A stretch of 55,911 bases of DNA from an uncultured Alphaproteobacteria bacterium (GTDB lineage Bacteria > Pseudomonadota > Alphaproteobacteria > Rhodobacterales > Rhodobacteraceae), in NCBI GenBank assembly GCA_913031285.1, contig CAJWEI010000015.1, positions 1-55,911 on the forward strand, given 5' to 3'. Both the position numbers and the translations under genes were made by a program. The notes under the pieces were generated by a model, which had not been told where the DNA came from, made no database searches, and was given only the letters and a program-made list of their open reading frames with translations. Below are positions 25,517 through 33,869 of this stretch, in pieces. Positions within the stretch are counted from its first letter, which is position 1, and each line of letters starts with the position of its first letter.

Positions 25517-27193
25517 TCAAAACAAACCCTCGATTTGCCCAAGATCGTTGAGCATGATATTTTCAGAAGCCGGGACCGAGGGTAGCCCGGGCATCGTCAT
25601 GATCTCTCCACAGATCACAACTACAAACCCAGCGCCGGCGCTTAGACGGACTTCGCGTACTGGCACTGAATGACCCAGTGGTGCACCGCGACGGTTGGGA
25701 TCTGTTGTAAAACTATATTGGGTTTTGGCCATGCAAACTGGTAAGTGGCCGTATCCTGCGTCTTCCCATTCTTTCAATTGATTGCGAATTTTTTCATCTG
25801 CAAGAACTTCATCAGCTCGGTAAATGCGTTTCGCAACAGTCTCAATTTTTTCAAATAGTGACAGATCGTCGCTGTAAAGTGGAGCAAAGTTTGCCATCCC
25901 CGCGTCGGCGATTTCAGCAATCCGTGTGGCTAACTCCACTGTGCCCTCCGAGCCTTTTTCCCAGTGCTGGCACAAGATAGCTTCTGAACCTTGAGCCGCT
26001 ACATAGTCTTTAATGGCCTGAATTTCGGCGTCGCTATCCGTTATAAAATGGTTGATGGCAACGACAACAGGCACACCAAAACTTTTGATATTATCAATGT
26101 GGCGGCCCAGGTTTGGACAGCCAGCAGAAACTGCTTCAACTTTTTCTGTCCCTAGGTCTTTTTTGGCTACACCACCGTTCATTTTCATAGCGCGCACTGT
26201 TGCTACGATAACAACGGCTGAAGGAGCTAGGTTGGCCTTACGGCATTTAATATTCATAAACTTTTCAGCACCCAGATCAGCACCAAAGCCTGCCTCTGTC
26301 ACCACATAATCAGCAATCTTGAGCGCAGTTGTCGTTGCCATGACAGAGTTACAGCCATGGGCAATGTTTGCAAATGGCCCACCGTGAACAAAGGCCGGAT
26401 TGTGTTCCAGCGTTTGTACGATGTTTGGCTGCATCGCATCTTTCAGTAGAACGGTCATCGCGCCGTCGGCTTTGATATCACGACAGTAGACAGGTGATTT
26501 GTCGCGGCGGGTTGCTACGATTATGTCGCCGAGTCGCTTTTGTAGGTCGCCCAGCGAGGTGGCAAGGCATAAAATGGCCATAACTTCAGAGGCAACAGTA
26601 ATATCAAATCCTGTTTGACGGGGGTATCCATTAGGTACGCCGCCAAGGCTTGTGACGATATCGCGTAAAGCCCGGTCATTCATATCCATTACGCGACGCC
26701 AAGTGACGCGGCGCTGGTCAATCTCCAGCGTGTTTCCCCAATAAATATGGTTATCAATCATGGCTGACAAAAGGTTGTGCGCTGAAGTGATCGCGTGGAA
26801 GTCGCCAGTAAAGTGAAGGTTCATTGCTTCCATAGGGACAACTTGGGCATAGCCTCCACCAGCAGCGCCACCTTTCATGCCAAAACAAGGGCCTAACGAT
26901 GCTTCGCGGATACAAATAGCAACTTTTTTCCCAATCTTGTTGAGACCATCTCCAAGTCCAACGGTCGTGGTTGTTTTGCCTTCACCTGCTGGTGTGGGGT
27001 TGATCGCTGTCACGAGAATAAGTTTACCATTTTTGTTGTCTTGAACAGAGTTTATAAATTCTTGGCTAATTTTGGCTTTGTCGTGGCCATAGGGCAAAAG
27101 ATGTTCTGTGGGAATATCCAGTTTAGCACCGATTTCCTGAATTGGCTTTTTGTTGGCTTGTCTGGCGATTTCGATATCTGATTTATAACTCAT
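25517..27193 (-). CDS. fhs: Formate-tetrahydrofolate ligase
   Basis: ATP-dependent ligase producing 10-formyl-THF from formate and THF. 558 aa, full family length. The P-loop-like ATP site is [16 protein letters not shown] (about residues 65-80); the second signature is [18 protein letters not shown]-terminal motif [19 protein letters not shown] is also intact. Initiation at ATG 27193 gives the usual start [17 protein letters not shown]. In marine roseobacters this enzyme with FolD handles formate and methyl-group oxidation. An inverted repeat 46-65 nt upstream may be its operator. Confidence 0.97.
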   Translation of the reverse strand: MSYKSDIEIARQANKKPIQEIGAKLDIPTEHLLPYGHDKAKISQEFINSVQDNKNGKLILVTAINPTPAGEGKTTTTVGLGDGLNKIGKKVAICIREASLGPCFGMKGGAAGGGYAQVVPMEAMNLHFTGDFHAITSAHNLLSAMIDNHIYWGNTLEIDQRRVTWRRVMDMNDRALRDIVTSLGGVPNGYPRQTGFDITVASEVMAILCLATSLGDLQKRLGDIIVATRRDKSPVYCRDIKADGAMTVLLKDAMQPNIVQTLEHNPAFVHGGPFANIAHGCNSVMATTTALKIADYVVTEAGFGADLGAEKFMNIKCRKANLAPSAVVIVATVRAMKMNGGVAKKDLGTEKVEAVSAGCPNLGRHIDNIKSFGVPVVVAINHFITDSDAEIQAIKDYVAAQGSEAILCQHWEKGSEGTVELATRIAEIADAGMANFAPLYSDDLSLFEKIETVAKRIYRADEVLADEKIRNQLKEWEDAGYGHLPVCMAKTQYSFTTDPNRRGAPLGHSVPVREVRLSAGAGFVVVICGEIMTMPGLPSVPASENIMLNDLGQIEGLF

Positions 27194-27238
27194 AATATTG
27201 TTCCCTGTAGCCTAAGCTGGTGTGCATTGAGTCCGCGT

Positions 27239-27258
27239 ATAATACGTTAATGTATTAT
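27239..27258. promoter_or_regulatory. Inverted repeat upstream of fhs
   Basis: Perfect ATAATAC-(6 nt)-GTATTAT, 46-65 nt upstream of the fhs ATG, where promoter elements would lie. It may be an operator, or the symmetry may partly reflect a TATTAT-type -10 box. No known consensus is claimed. Confidence 0.35.
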
Positions 27259-27342
27259 GGTGGTCAGTGATTACGACATTTTTATCATCGCTTGCGGCGT
27301 AAACAAATATACTAGTTCCTCATGGAAAAGCTCTAGGCGTTA

Positions 27343-27881
27343 TTTATGACCAGAGTGTTTTTTGAGCGTCTTCTGATAAGTGAGCTTTAAATTGTATGCC
27401 ACCTTGGTCATTATTGGTTACTTCTCTCAAAATTTACCCAATTTTTGGAATATCTAGAGAGCCGTCGCTAGCCCAAAGTTTTGAACGTAGTAATGATTTT
27501 GGACAGTGCACATATACTTCATTATCTGTTGTGACGCGAGCTCTTCCATTTATCCGAACGACATCTTCACGCAGCCCACCATTAACATTAATGAAATACG
27601 GCCGTTTTCGAGGATATTGCGAACGCGATCCAAGCGATCATTGCCGCGCCAATCCCGCATTAATAGTGTTTTTTGTCTTTAATCCGGACTACTGGACCAT
27701 TATCCCCACGAGGGCTTACATCGGTCCCATCCCTGCCAACAGTTGACAAAACGCAGAATTATGATTCTGAAATCCACTTAGTATGGCGGGGTGTTAAATA
27801 ATCTGAGCCATTACGCCTGGCCCCCTCGCTAACTGATCCATACAGCGCTTCGAGCTCATCTAGCGTTTGAATGAATTCCAA
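27343..27881 (-). pseudogene. Dead PPOX-type FMN flavoprotein gene (pyridoxamine 5'-phosphate oxidase family)
   Basis: Reading the minus strand across frames gives an ordered set of family motifs: EFIQTLDELEALYG from TTG 27881, then LTPRHTKWIS, FCVLSTVGRDGTDVSPRGDN, GPVVRI, RDWRGNDRLDRVRNILENGR, ISLMLMV, VVRINGRARVTTDN, EVYVHCPKSLLRSKLW and, after a stop, ILREVTNNDQGG. Lesions: in-frame TAA at 27759-27761, a frameshift in the T-run (27669-27674), a second near 27578-27584, an apparent internal deletion near 27520-27526 removing the strand before EVYVHC, and a TAA at 27434-27436. Intact members bind FMN and are about 200 aa. Its start overlaps the end of the acyltransferase gene by 26 nt, so it was probably once coupled to it. 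Confidence 0.85.
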
Positions 27882-28602
27882 TAAACCCTGCCTCCTTCAT
27901 CAATTTATTTGAGCCAGTTTCTATGCTGCGTTCCAAAACGCTCATAAATTCTTCTTTATTCAGTCCTTGTCCTATCTTTGGAAGGAATTCCACGACAGCA
28001 ACGCCCGGCTTGCGATAAATTCCGTATCGGGGCCAGAATAGGCCTACATTTGTTGCTGCCGGAACGCAGACCTGAGCCGTTTCCAGATAGAGAAGGCCCG
28101 CCCCAATCTTATATGGTTTGTGATCACCGGGGACTACGCGAGTGCCTTGGGGGTAGATAATCAATTGGCCTGCTGGGGAGGTTCCAAGTTGTACTCCACT
28201 CAGCATTTTGCGGATTGCTTCAGATCGCTTACCACGGTTCACTGGTACGCAACCTATACGCAGCGCATACTGGCCAAGAACCGGGGCCCAGACTAGCGAA
28301 GATTTCATTATGAATTTTGGTTTTCGGACAACGCTGACAATCATAATAATATCTAGAAAGCTTTGGTGTTTTCCAGCAATCAAGAGCTGACCTGATGGAA
28401 TTTCGCCCCTCACTTCGGATTTCAATCCGATCATCCAACTGGCAGTCCAGCGCACCCATTTGCAGTACATCCTAACGCCACAATAGGCACCTTCACGATG
28501 TACCATGGCCCATGGGAAATAAAAAAAGCCCATTATCACCATGACCAAATACATCTGCACAGTAAAGATGAACGACCACAGCCATTGAATTCCATAGGCC
28601 AT
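27856..28602 (-). CDS. plsC: 1-acyl-sn-glycerol-3-phosphate acyltransferase (PlsC family)
   Basis: Inner-membrane acyltransferase that makes phosphatidic acid from lysophosphatidic acid. 248 aa from ATG 28602, chosen because it forms a TGATG overlap with the ftsX stop; a longer upstream frame would run far into ftsX. N-terminal hydrophobic segment (residues 9-31), then the catalytic HX4D box as KHQSFLD (H79, D84). The glycerophosphate-binding motif reads YPQGTR rather than the common FPEGTR, and CVPAATNVGLFWPR follows. Closely related lysolipid acyltransferases are possible. Its 3' end overlaps the start of the dead flavoprotein gene. Confidence 0.9.
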   Translation of the reverse strand: MAYGIQWLWSFIFTVQMYLVMVIMGFFYFPWAMVHREGAYCGVRMYCKWVRWTASWMIGLKSEVRGEIPSGQLLIAGKHQSFLDIIMIVSVVRKPKFIMKSSLVWAPVLGQYALRIGCVPVNRGKRSEAIRKMLSGVQLGTSPAGQLIIYPQGTRVVPGDHKPYKIGAGLLYLETAQVCVPAATNVGLFWPRYGIYRKPGVAVVEFLPKIGQGLNKEEFMSVLERSIETGSNKLMKEAGFIGIHSNAR

Positions 28603-29507
28603 CAGCTTAGACCTCTTAGGACACGACTGGCCGATCTTTGCGTCGCGATAAAGGCAACTATTCCCATCAAAGGAGGAACGAGGAGGAGCCATAGCCATTC
28701 AGCGCCTTGAAAACCCAGACCTGTAAAAATTGAGAGGTGAACCTTCTGGCTGGGAAAAAAATATACACTGGCCGCTCCAAAAGCACTGCCCAAGCTTGCT
28801 CCAGTAAAGGTGCGAAATGTGAACCGTCGGACGAAGGCTGCCGCTATATAATTGTCTTGGGCACCTATGAGTCGAAGCACCGAAATGACTTGGGAGTTCG
28901 CGGACATTGCTGCTCGTGCGGCAAGAGTAATCATCGCGGCACTTGTGGCTGCCATTAAAACAATACTAAACAGCCCCAAAACCCAAAGCCTCTGAGCAGC
29001 AGTTACCAAGGGTCTGCGCCATTTTGTATGATCGTCAAGAATTGCACCGGGAACATCTGCAATAAGGCGAAGCCGCAAGCTTTGCCCATCATATCCAGAG
29101 CTGTTTTCGTCAATATTGATCAATCGTGGCATTGGCAGGTTTTCAATTGGTACGTCTGGTCCAAACCAAGGTTCGAGCAAAGTACGCTGCTCTTCAAGGC
29201 TGATGACCTGTGCTGACTTAATGCCCGGTGTGGAATTGAGAATCGCTATTGCCAAATTAAGCTGCCGTTCCATCTGAGGGGCAGGTGCAGAAATCCGCAA
29301 AGTTGAACTGCGTGCAAGCGCTGCGCTCCAGTGGTCGGACAGTCTAGAGGCAGCAATAGACAGCGCGATCGCGAAAACGGCCATAAAAGCCATAGCGGCA
29401 GAGGTGAAAGTTGTTAGGCTCGCAGTGTACCCAGTTGGTGGTACCACCCGATCGCGCTGAAGGTCCCCAGAGATCAGACCCCCAATTTTTTTATAAAAAA
29501 ATATCAT
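28602..29507 (-). CDS. ftsX: Cell-division permease protein FtsX
   Basis: 301-aa membrane partner of FtsE, which couples ATP hydrolysis to activation of periplasmic peptidoglycan amidases at the septum. Expected layout: cytoplasmic start, first helix (about residues 35-55), an extracytoplasmic domain of about 110 residues, then three more helices in the C-terminal half, with the FtsX-core signature VLRLIGAQDNYIAAAFVRRF between helices 2 and 3. The ATG overlaps the ftsE stop (ATGA) and its own stop overlaps the acyltransferase ATG, so ftsE-ftsX-plsC are a coupled unit. Confidence 0.93.
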   Translation of the reverse strand: MIFFYKKIGGLISGDLQRDRVVPPTGYTASLTTFTSAAMAFMAVFAIALSIAASRLSDHWSAALARSSTLRISAPAPQMERQLNLAIAILNSTPGIKSAQVISLEEQRTLLEPWFGPDVPIENLPMPRLINIDENSSGYDGQSLRLRLIADVPGAILDDHTKWRRPLVTAAQRLWVLGLFSIVLMAATSAAMITLAARAAMSANSQVISVLRLIGAQDNYIAAAFVRRFTFRTFTGASLGSAFGAASVYFFPSQKVHLSIFTGLGFQGAEWLWLLLVPPLMGIVAFIATQRSASRVLRGLS

Positions 29508-30181
29508 AGGTTTGAACCAGCCAGTTGGATGCGTTTATTTGCGATTCTCAGAACACGAGCCTGAACTTGGGATTTAGCCAGTCGAATAAGACTGAGATCA
29601 TGGCTGGCCAGTAATACAGTTTTTCCCATTTTGTTCAATTCAACCAACAACTGTAAAAGCCGCTGAGACATTTCCCAATCTATATTTCCGGTTGGTTCGT
29701 CTGCTAGAATAATGTCAGGTGACATAATCACCGCCCTTGCTAAAGCAGCCCTCTGCCGCTCTCCGCCTGATAATTCCGGCGGCAGAGCGTCTGCCCGGCC
29801 TTTCAATCCGACCCATGAGAGGAGCTCTTTTAGGTTCATATTGTCCGAAAGTCGATCTTGTCCTGAAACTGCCAACGGTAACGTAATGTTGTCTGTCACA
29901 CTCATATGATCAAGAAACTGACAATCTTGATGGATTACACCAATCTTTCGTCTAGCAAGAGCAATTTCATCGCGGCTCATTTGCCTTACATCATAATCAA
30001 ACAACCGGATACCACCGGAATTTGGAATCAGGGCGCCGTAGCACATTTTCAAGAATGTTGTTTTGCCCGAGCCCGAGGGCCCTGTAATAAAGTAAAATGC
30101 TCCTGAGGATACTGACAAAGATACATCTGACAAAAGTTCTCCACCTGTATAAGAATAGGAAGCATTTTCAAACTCGATCAC
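29504..30181 (-). CDS. ftsE: Cell-division ATP-binding protein FtsE
   Basis: 225-aa ABC ATPase, the cytoplasmic motor of FtsEX. Walker A GPSGSGKTT (about residues 34-42), Q-loop GVIHQDCQFL, ABC signature LSGGERQRAALARA, Walker B ILADEPTGN and the H-loop LLASHD are all intact. ATG 30181 gives a standard start MIEFENASYSY. First gene of the ftsE-ftsX-plsC unit, divergent from the zinc-ribbon protein gene at 30344; the shared 162-nt gap would hold both promoters. Confidence 0.95.
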   Translation of the reverse strand: MIEFENASYSYTGGELLSDVSLSVSSGAFYFITGPSGSGKTTFLKMCYGALIPNSGGIRLFDYDVRQMSRDEIALARRKIGVIHQDCQFLDHMSVTDNITLPLAVSGQDRLSDNMNLKELLSWVGLKGRADALPPELSGGERQRAALARAVIMSPDIILADEPTGNIDWEMSQRLLQLLVELNKMGKTVLLASHDLSLIRLAKSQVQARVLRIANKRIQLAGSNL

Positions 30182-30343
30182 TGACGTACCCGCTTATCTG
30201 ACAAATCTATCCATTTGTGCCTGAGCAAGTCGGCTGTTGCAATCGTAGATATCATCTAATTTAATTTACCTTTCTTGTTTAAATAAATGTCGTTGCATAC
30301 TAACAATAGTCCAAGATAGAAAAATAATATAGTTGGTAGTCCA

Positions 30344-31195
30344 ATGCGACTTAATTGCCCAAAGTGCGAGGCGCGGTACGATGTACCTGGAAAAAATGTA
30401 CCAACCAGTGGGCGCGAAGTTCAGTGCTCGGCCTGTGGTCATACTTGGTTTCAAACTCATCCTAGCCTGAGTAACCTACATGCGTCAGTTAAAGATCTAG
30501 TTCTAGAGACAGAAACGATGCCCCAAGAATCCAAAGTAGCTCTTGCAAAGTCTGAGCCTGGGGCTGAGATTAGTGGGAGGCTGGATGGTACGAGCAGCAC
30601 TCCTTTAAGCCGTCTGCACCCAACAGTTGCGGAAGTTCTAAAAGAAGAGGCGCGACGAGAGGTCGCTGTAAGAGCAGCTGAAAACCTCGAGAAACGTACT
30701 GAGTTAGGCAAAGACAAAGCTTTACTGCAAACAGCGCCACGTTTTGAAAACGCAAAATCTGAAAGTAACGCTAATCCCTCCATCTTTTTTGGCTCAGAAC
30801 TTGCAAAATCAGGAGGGCTGCATTCACAGGTCACCCAAGTGGAAAGGGCTTCCAGAGACGATCTTCTTCCAGATTTAGAGGAGATAAATTCTCCGGCAAA
30901 TCCTGGAGAAAGCAAGAAGCGAAAATTTGCAGATAAAAGTGGGCAGCTAAAGCGATTTAGCCACAATAGAATGAAAAGACTGGGTCTTGTCACTGGAATT
31001 GTGATTGTAATTTGTTTCCTCTTAATTTATCAATTTTCGATAGTTATTAGTCAGGCAATTCCGCAATCTGAACAGATTTTGGAAACTTATGTTCAGTTCG
31101 TAGATAGACTTCGCATAATATCTGACCAATCGATTGCGCGGGCGATTGCTTGGCTTGAAATTCAAGCAGAAACTATCCGCGGTCCAAAAGATTAA
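30344..31195 (+). CDS. MJ0042-type zinc-ribbon membrane protein
   Basis: 283-aa protein with an N-terminal zinc ribbon of the MJ0042 type: LNCPKCEARYDVPGKNVP then VQCSACGHTWFQ (four cysteines, residues 5, 8, 30 and 33). A long low-complexity, charged middle (residues 45-205) follows, then one membrane helix near residues 222-245 (GLVTGIVIVICFLLIYQF). The C-terminal 40 residues should be periplasmic. This architecture facing ftsE is common in roseobacters, which suggests a link with the cell envelope, but no function is established. Start ATG 30344 puts the zinc ribbon at the extreme N-terminus, as in the family. Confidence 0.85.
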   Translation: MRLNCPKCEARYDVPGKNVPTSGREVQCSACGHTWFQTHPSLSNLHASVKDLVLETETMPQESKVALAKSEPGAEISGRLDGTSSTPLSRLHPTVAEVLKEEARREVAVRAAENLEKRTELGKDKALLQTAPRFENAKSESNANPSIFFGSELAKSGGLHSQVTQVERASRDDLLPDLEEINSPANPGESKKRKFADKSGQLKRFSHNRMKRLGLVTGIVIVICFLLIYQFSIVISQAIPQSEQILETYVQFVDRLRIISDQSIARAIAWLEIQAETIRGPKD

Positions 31196-31197
31196 GC

Positions 31198-31224
31198 TCA
31201 GACGCTTCTTACGAGAGCGTCTGA
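31198..31224 (+). terminator. Hairpin just after the zinc-ribbon gene
   Basis: Perfect 9-bp stem TCAGACGCT (31198-31206) and AGCGTCTGA (31216-31224), loop 9 nt, starting 2 nt after the stop codon. The stem is strong but no T-run follows directly, so it may be a weak terminator or an mRNA-end stabiliser. Confidence 0.5.
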
Positions 31225-31296
31225 AATAGCTTTGAGGCTGCAGTCATTTTGGTATTTTTGCGCAAGAATTTTACCATGCACCGATTTTGGTTTATT

Positions 31297-31653
31297 TTAA
31301 GCAACTGAGTTCAGAGCCTCATGCGTGGCATGATCTTTAGGTAGATGACACATTAGAACCTGCTCAATTGTACGAACGACCTTAAAGTCAAGAAGCGAGA
31401 AAAGCTCTTCGGTTAGATGTTGATGGATGATAGTCAAAACTAATCCAGCTTCTAAACGTTCAATTTCGCCCGTCTCCAAGAGGGTTTTGAAAGCCTCATT
31501 CACATAGTTTGAAAATACAAATTTTTTGGCGATCGTGGCATGATCGCTTTTCTTGCACGTCTCATCGATTCTGGCCAGCAAGAGGACTGCATCTGCCAAA
31601 AGTTTACGCGCGGTTTTGATATCTCTGGATCCTGCCGCATTCACCATTACCAT
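31297..31653 (-). CDS. Hypothetical small helical protein, 118 aa
   Basis: I do not recognise this family. The frame codes for a soluble, mostly helical protein with many Leu/Ala/Glu/Lys residues and hydrophobic heptad-like spacing (TARKLLADAVLLLARIDETC, then VNEAFKTLLETGEIERLEAG). There is no signal peptide or membrane helix. AGGA lies about ten bases before ATG 31653, with a second ATG two codons later. It stands alone between long AT-rich gaps. Composition is that of a real protein rather than random AT-rich DNA, and it has no overlapping better frame, so I keep it with moderate confidence. Confidence 0.55.
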   Translation of the reverse strand: MVMVNAAGSRDIKTARKLLADAVLLLARIDETCKKSDHATIAKKFVFSNYVNEAFKTLLETGEIERLEAGLVLTIIHQHLTEELFSLLDFKVVRTIEQVLMCHLPKDHATHEALNSVA

Positions 31654-32045
31654 GTTTCTAATCCTGAATTGTTGTTACTAAAAGCCTTTTGCAACAACTG
31701 TGCCAAAAAAGGGAGCACGATCCAGTGAAGACCTGATTAAATAATTTTTATCTGTGAATCAGGTGCAGTATTTGGACAATTATATCTTAACTATTTACGG
31801 TAATCAGAACGATCTGTGTACTTAACATGAATTTTAAAACATTAATTCTGGATTGCCGATCCCGTTGCCTAGCATAAGAAACAAAAACGCTATTTATTAT
31901 TTTCTTCAATCTACCTTAAAAAGAGGACGACTTTGAATTTTTATTTTTGGCTTGTATCAACTGTTAAAAATCTCAAATTGTAAATAATGTTGAAGCAAAG
32001 GCTTTAATAGACTTCAGCTCTTATCATTTCGGTTGAAAGCTAGAT

Positions 32046-32271
32046 CTATTTTTTATCTTTAGGTCTGTTTGTCCCTTTTTCTGCCTCCTTGTCGGAGTTT
32101 ACTGCAATGGCCATCTGTTATGTCCTCTTGGGATCATTAGTCATGTTTCCAACGAGCCTATAACTTTGGCGTATCTTTTTGATTGCTTTAACTAAGATAA
32201 GCTTTGATCTGGAATTGTAGACCTTTAAGAAAATTAGCCAGCGTCTTTGGGTTGGCAGTGTTTGCACCCAT
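32046..32271 (-). pseudogene. Decayed DUF2795-like small gene
   Basis: In the long gap before argH the minus strand reads GANTANPKTLANFLKGLQF from ATG 32271, stopping at TAA 32188-32190. One frameshift near 32207-32212 restores SKLILVKAIKK and NMTNDPKRT, followed by an in-frame TAA (32118-32120) and then AIAVNSDKEAEKG up to TAG 32046-32048. The joined reading resembles DUF2795 proteins, in which a phrase of the type NP..L..FLKG..FPASK.DLI.KAK is conserved. Length (about 75 codons) also fits. I infer a dead copy; family assignment is by eye. The rest of the gap (31654-32045) shows nothing. Confidence 0.5.
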
Positions 32272-32336
32272 CTCGCGGCCGGTATAAAAGAACTCACAGA
32301 ACGAAATGCGTTTTTCTTCTTTGAAGGGTTAAGAGG

Positions 32337-33731
32337 ATGTCAGATAATAACTCAAATAAGATGTGGGGAGGTCGATTTGCCGATGGCCCAGATACAATTA
32401 TGCAAGCCATCAACGCGTCAATTGGGTTTGATCAACGTTTGGCCAAACAAGATATCGAAGTGTCATTGGCCCATGTTGCGATGCTTGGAGCTCAAAGTAT
32501 TATTTCGCCAAGTGACGCCAACGCAATAAAAGATGGGCTTGGCTCGATTCTTTCTGAGATTGAAGCCGGAAAATTTGAATTTTCTGAGGCGCTTGAAGAT
32601 ATTCATATGAACATCGAAGCACGTTTGAAAGATATTATAGGCGATCCTGCTGGACGCTTGCACACTGCGCGGTCGCGCAATGATCAGGTTGCGACTGATT
32701 TTCGGCTATGGGTTCGTGATCAACTTGACGCGGCTCAATTGGCGGTAAAGGTCTTGATTGAAGCTCTTTTATCACAGGCTGAGGCCGGTGCAGATTGGGT
32801 TATGCCTGGATTTACGCATTTGCAAAGCGCCCAGCCCGTAACCTGGGGCCATCATATGATGGCTTATGTTGAGATGTTTGGGCGTGATCTTGATCGTCTT
32901 GGCGATGCGCGACAACGGATGAACCAATCCCCTCTCGGTGCCGCTGCCCTCGCAGGCACATCCTTTCCAGTTGATCGCGCAATGACGGCAAAAGCTCTCG
33001 GCTTCGACGCACCGTGCGCAAATTCTTTGGATGCTGTTAGCGATCGTGATTTTGCTCTAGAGTTTTTAAGCGCCGCGTCAATATGCGCAATGCATTTGAG
33101 CCGTTTGTCCGAAGAACTTGTGATATGGTCCTCGGCTCAATTTAGATTTGTGAATATTTCTGATCGCTTTTCTACAGGCTCCTCAATTATGCCGCAAAAA
33201 AAGAACCCAGACGCTGCAGAACTGATAAGGGCAAAAATTGGCAGGATATTTGGCGCCAACGTTGGTTTAATGATCGTTATGAAGGGTCTGCCTTTGACGT
33301 ATTCCAAAGATATGCAAGAAGATAAAGAGCAGGTTTTTGATGCAGCTGATAATCTTTTTCTTGCACTGGCCGCTATGAGCGGGATGGTGAGCGATATGCA
33401 GGCTATTCCAGAAAATTTGAAAGCGTCTGCTGGCTGTGGGTTTGCCACTGCGACTGATCTTGCCGACTGGCTTGTTCGTGAACAGAATATGGCATTTCGT
33501 GATGCACACCATGTCACAGGTGCTTTGGTCGCCTTGGCTGAAAAGAAATCATGTGATCTGCAGGATCTCTCCTTGGATGATATGAAAACTGTGCATCCTG
33601 ATATTGATGAAAGTGTCTACTTGGTTCTAGGTGTGGAGAATTCTGTTGCATCGCGCCAGTCTTACGGTGGTACAGCACCGGCCCAAGTCAGATTGCAAAT
33701 TGTCCGCTGGAAAGAAAAGCTAAAGTTATGA
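32337..33731 (+). CDS. argH: Argininosuccinate lyase
   Basis: Cleaves argininosuccinate to arginine and fumarate, last step of arginine biosynthesis. 464 aa. Start ATG 32337 follows AAGAGG at good spacing and gives the family start [12 protein letters not shown]. Signatures of the fumarase/ASL superfamily are intact: [43 protein letters not shown], and the mobile loop [20 protein letters not shown] that carries the catalytic serine. Its stop overlaps the ATG of the small lipoprotein gene (ATGA), an arrangement shared with many proteobacteria. Confidence 0.97.
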   Translation: MSDNNSNKMWGGRFADGPDTIMQAINASIGFDQRLAKQDIEVSLAHVAMLGAQSIISPSDANAIKDGLGSILSEIEAGKFEFSEALEDIHMNIEARLKDIIGDPAGRLHTARSRNDQVATDFRLWVRDQLDAAQLAVKVLIEALLSQAEAGADWVMPGFTHLQSAQPVTWGHHMMAYVEMFGRDLDRLGDARQRMNQSPLGAAALAGTSFPVDRAMTAKALGFDAPCANSLDAVSDRDFALEFLSAASICAMHLSRLSEELVIWSSAQFRFVNISDRFSTGSSIMPQKKNPDAAELIRAKIGRIFGANVGLMIVMKGLPLTYSKDMQEDKEQVFDAADNLFLALAAMSGMVSDMQAIPENLKASAGCGFATATDLADWLVREQNMAFRDAHHVTGALVALAEKKSCDLQDLSLDDMKTVHPDIDESVYLVLGVENSVASRQSYGGTAPAQVRLQIVRWKEKLKL

Positions 33732-33829
33732 ACTTTTTGAAAGTTACCATTGTTCTTTTGTCTACACTGTTCGTACTGGCATGCGGTATAGATGGTCCTC
33801 CCATTGCGCCGAGCGAACAAGTCGAGTGA
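33728..33829 (+). CDS. lptM: LptM-like small lipoprotein, 33 aa
   Basis: A 33-residue frame starting in the ATGA overlap with argH: basic start, hydrophobic core and a lipobox FVLAC with cysteine at residue 20, followed directly by GIDGPPIAP. This CG-x-x-GP pattern after a short signal peptide is the hallmark of LptM (YifL), a lipoprotein that helps mature the LptD/LptE lipopolysaccharide translocon. Members usually lie next to argH or lysA, as here. The gene is far below usual length cut-offs. Position, lipobox and tail together make it convincing. Confidence 0.82.
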   Translation: MNFLKVTIVLLSTLFVLACGIDGPPIAPSEQVE

Positions 33830-33869
33830 GTTTGAAAATGCGTATCAAAATATGCACTAAGGAAAATAT

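Noticed and set aside
25284-25520. 78-codon minus-strand frame starting with TTG at the end of fhs
   Set aside because: No ribosome site, no protein-like pattern, and the region is better explained as an untranslated gap with a hairpin.
27396-27746. 116-codon plus-strand open frame
   Set aside because: It is the antisense of the dead PPOX flavoprotein gene, whose minus-strand text is clearly homologous to a known family.
28603-28698. N-terminal extension of the acyltransferase into ftsX
   Set aside because: It would overlap ftsX by about 95 nt and lacks family similarity; ATG 28602 forms a standard TGATG junction.
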